Below are positions 60,802 to 64,000 of a stretch of 64,000 nt of DNA, in pieces. Below the pieces are notes generated by a model that ran no database searches, had not been told where the DNA came from, and worked only from the letters and a program-made list of their open reading frames with translations. Origin of the DNA: Pseudomonadales bacterium (GTDB lineage: Bacteria > Pseudomonadota > Gammaproteobacteria > Pseudomonadales > UBA5518); assembly GCA_022072145.1 (NCBI GenBank), contig JAJVIG010000030.1:19623-83622 (forward strand), in the 5' to 3' direction. Both the position numbers and the translations under genes were made by a program. Each line of letters begins with the position of its first letter. The first letter of the stretch is position 1.

Positions 60802-60859
60802 ATCCTGACGATCCCGCCGGCGCGTTGCCGGAATGTGCTGATTACGGCGTTTTTCGGGC

Positions 60860-60889
60860 TTGACCCTCGAGACGCGACTTCAATATACT
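60860..60889 (+). promoter_or_regulatory. Sigma70-type promoter of tRNA-fMet
   Basis: TTGACC (60860-60865) and TATACT (60884-60889) with an 18-base spacer, about 40 bases upstream of the tRNA. It is the best-matching promoter in the window. Confidence 0.7.
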
Positions 60890-60930
60890 TGCGCTCCTTT
60901 TAAAGGGACCGGCAAGTACCGGTTTGTAGA

Positions 60931-61007
<77 letters not shown>

Positions 61008-61017
61008 AATCAGAATC

Positions 61018-61052
61018 CTGCCGCCGCGACGGTTCCGCCGTCGCGGCGGCAG
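61018..61052 (+). other. 15-bp perfect hairpin downstream of tRNA-fMet
   Basis: CTGCCGCCGCGACGG, five-base loop TTCCG, then the exact complement. It follows the tRNA by 10 bases and precedes a terminator by 8. It may protect or help process the tRNA transcript's 3' end; it has no T tract of its own. Confidence 0.6.
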
Positions 61053-61060
61053 GTTCCAGG

Positions 61061-61084
61061 AAAGCCCCCTTGTGGGGCTTTTTG
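61061..61084 (+). terminator. Intrinsic terminator between tRNA-fMet and rimP
   Basis: AAAGCCCC, loop CTTGT, GGGGCTTTTT: an 8-bp stem with a run of T. It ends the tRNA transcript or acts as a leader terminator before the rimP-nusA-infB operon. Confidence 0.8.
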
Positions 61085-61211
61085 TTAGGTGATTTGCCGA
61101 GGTCTCGGAGCGGTTGCGGCCGGCGTGATGCCGGGGGATCGCGCGGGGTGAGTCGGCATCAGGGAAGTGGGCCGCGTGCCCATTTTCTGTTTCTGGAGCA
61201 GGGAAAAGTCG

Positions 61212-61673
61212 GTGTCGACACGGGTCGAGGAGTTGCACGCGCTGCTGGCGCCGGTGGTCGAGGCGCTCGGCTACGTGCTGTGGGGCGTGGAACTGGTCGC
61301 TCGCGGCCGGCACTCGCTGCTGCGCATCTACATCGACAGCGAGGCGGGCATCACGGTCGATGACTGCGCGCTGGTCAGCCAGCACGCAAGCGGTGCGCTC
61401 GACGTAGCGGATCCGATCCCGGGCGCGTACACGCTCGAGGTGTCGTCTCCGGGCTGGGACCGGCCGCTGTTCACACCCGCGCAGTTCCGGGTGTACGTGG
61501 GTGAGCGCGTGAAGCTGCGGCTGGCGCACACGGTGCAGGGGCAACGCAACTGCACCGGCACGCTGCTGGCGGCCGACGACGAGAACGTGGAGATCGGAGT
61601 TTCGGAAGACGTGCGTCTGACGGTGCCGTACGCGGCGATCCGCAGGGCGCATCTGGTGATCGACGACGAGTGA
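61212..61673 (+). CDS. rimP: Ribosome maturation factor RimP
   Basis: 153 residues. Needed for 30S subunit maturation. N-terminal alpha/beta domain with LRIYIDSEAGITVDDCALVS, then LEVSSPGWDRPLFT and a C-terminal SH3-like domain. GTG 61212 after AGCAGGGA gives the family length; the frame extends 15 codons upstream without support. First gene of the rimP-nusA-infB operon, 40 bases before nusA. Confidence 0.94.
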   Translation: MSTRVEELHALLAPVVEALGYVLWGVELVARGRHSLLRIYIDSEAGITVDDCALVSQHASGALDVADPIPGAYTLEVSSPGWDRPLFTPAQFRVYVGERVKLRLAHTVQGQRNCTGTLLAADDENVEIGVSEDVRLTVPYAAIRRAHLVIDDE

Positions 61674-61713
61674 GGCGCGGCGCGCTCGCTCGGGTGTGTA
61701 TCGGGAGTGACGG

Positions 61714-63204
<1,491 letters not shown>

Positions 63205-63256
63205 GTGGACGACCTTTGGGCCAGTCCGGTTCCGGGTCGTAGCAGGAGAGTATTTG

Positions 63257-64000
63257 ATGGCTGAAGTTACCGTTGCGGAGCTCGCGAAGTCGGTCAACGT
63301 CTCCGTGGAGCACCTGCTCCAGCAGATGAAGGAAGCCGGGCTGGCGCACAGCAAGGCAGAGCAGTTCGTTTCGGACGAGGACAAGCACACGCTGCTCACG
63401 CACCTGCGCATCGCGCACGGCGAGGAAGCGGAGTCCCCGAAGCGCATCACGCTGAAGCGTCGCACGATCACCAAGCTGAAGACCTCGGTCGGTCCCGCCA
63501 GGCGTACGGTCAACGTCGAGATCCGCAAGAAGCGCACCTACATCAAGCGTGACACCGACGAGGGCGTCGAGCCGGGCGTCGATGACGAGGAACTGAGCGA
63601 ACAGGAACTGCTGCAGGCCGAACTCGAACGGCCCGCGGAAGCGGTGGCTGGCGAGCCGGAGGCAGCTCCGGAAGCGGTCGAACCGGAGGCGATGCCTGTC
63701 GAGGTGCCGGTGGTCGAGGCGGAGCCGGTGGCCGAAGTCGTCGAAGCCGAGCCCGCGCCCGCGCCCGCACCGGTGATCGCGGAGACGCCGCGGCGCGAAG
63801 ACAAGCGGATGATCGACCCCGAGCTGCTGCGCCAGGCGGCCGCGGCCCGGCGCAAGGAGAAGGAAGCCGAGGAGCGTGCCCGCAAGGAAGCGCTCGCCCG
63901 TGCCCGCAAGCAGAAGGAAGAGGACGAGGCGCGCAAGCGTGCCGAGGCGCAGCAGCAGCCTGCCGCGCGCCCGGATGCCCCGGCGCGCCCCGCCGGCCCC
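63257..64000 (+). CDS. infB: Translation initiation factor IF-2, N-terminal part
   Basis: 248 codons visible; the window ends inside the gene. MAEVTVAELAKSVNVSVEHL is the IF2_N domain; a second small domain follows (ITLKRRTITKLKT), then the long charged Glu/Ala/Lys-rich linker typical of gammaproteobacterial IF-2. The GTPase domain lies beyond 64000. AGGAGAG precedes the ATG. Follows nusA as in nearly all bacteria of this group. Confidence 0.96.
   Translation, partial: MAEVTVAELAKSVNVSVEHLLQQMKEAGLAHSKAEQFVSDEDKHTLLTHLRIAHGEEAESPKRITLKRRTITKLKTSVGPARRTVNVEIRKKRTYIKRDTDEGVEPGVDDEELSEQELLQAELERPAEAVAGEPEAAPEAVEPEAMPVEVPVVEAEPVAEVVEAEPAPAPAPVIAETPRREDKRMIDPELLRQAAAARRKEKEAEERARKEALARARKQKEEDEARKRAEAQQQPAARPDAPARPAGP

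Overview
This 64 kb window comes from the chromosome of a GC-rich gammaproteobacterium. The evidence is gene order: dnaK-dnaJ-dapB at the left, and carA-carB-greA-yhbY/rlmE-ftsH-folP-glmM-tpiA-secG-tRNA-Leu-tRNA-fMet-rimP-nusA-infB at the right, is the order known from Pseudomonas and relatives. I cannot name a genus from the sequence. In those relatives dapB is directly followed by carA; here about 45 kb (3.0-48.07 kb) lies between them.

Layout. 1-3018: dnaK (3' end), dnaJ, dapB. 3149-6844: three tandem LuxR-type regulators on the minus strand. 7417-10923: three small VPLPx-CTERM (PEP-CTERM-like) surface or secreted proteins, the third split by an IS66-type element. 11110-19848: a plus-strand exopolysaccharide (EPS) operon (export lipid-side/periplasmic protein, outer-membrane barrel, chain-length regulator, tyrosine kinase, AAA ATPase, initiating phosphoglycosyltransferase, XrtD-like exosortase fused to EpsI). 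19955-23577: an AT-richer stretch with a polymerase/ligase, a sulfotransferase and a glycosyltransferase. 23632-35392 (minus): glycosyltransferases, a beta-helix protein, a methyltransferase, a flippase, a remnant of a second polymerase and gmd broken by a second IS copy. 35626-47702: a VPLPA-CTERM protein, a large RTX-type protein, an RDD protein, a PEP-CTERM protein, a BrnT/BrnA toxin-antitoxin pair, an ELWxxDGT/RTX protein and a PEP-CTERM-type TPR lipoprotein. 48072-64000: the conserved housekeeping block, ending inside infB.

How it fits together. The kinase, chain-length protein, export protein and barrel would export a polymer assembled on undecaprenyl phosphate by the initiating transferase, the glycosyltransferases, flippase and polymerase, possibly sulfated. 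The exosortase would process the VPLPx-CTERM proteins and release them into that matrix, with the TPR lipoprotein helping. A 20-bp near-palindrome (consensus TGATCCATATGGRTCATGAC) occurs five times, every time upstream of a member of this system: the regulator operon, two VPLPx-CTERM genes (one of them divergent from gmd) and the TPR lipoprotein. It is the best candidate here for an undescribed operator tying the set together.

The window is also unusually rich in 24-bp hairpin repeats of the GTAG-headed REP type (roughly 50-60 copies, almost all outside 7.2-36.3 kb). Five genes use the TAG in the repeat head as their stop codon, rlmE seems to have lost such a stop, and the tyrosine kinase has the repeat inside its coding sequence. 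All identifications are by reading motifs and context; no database search was run.
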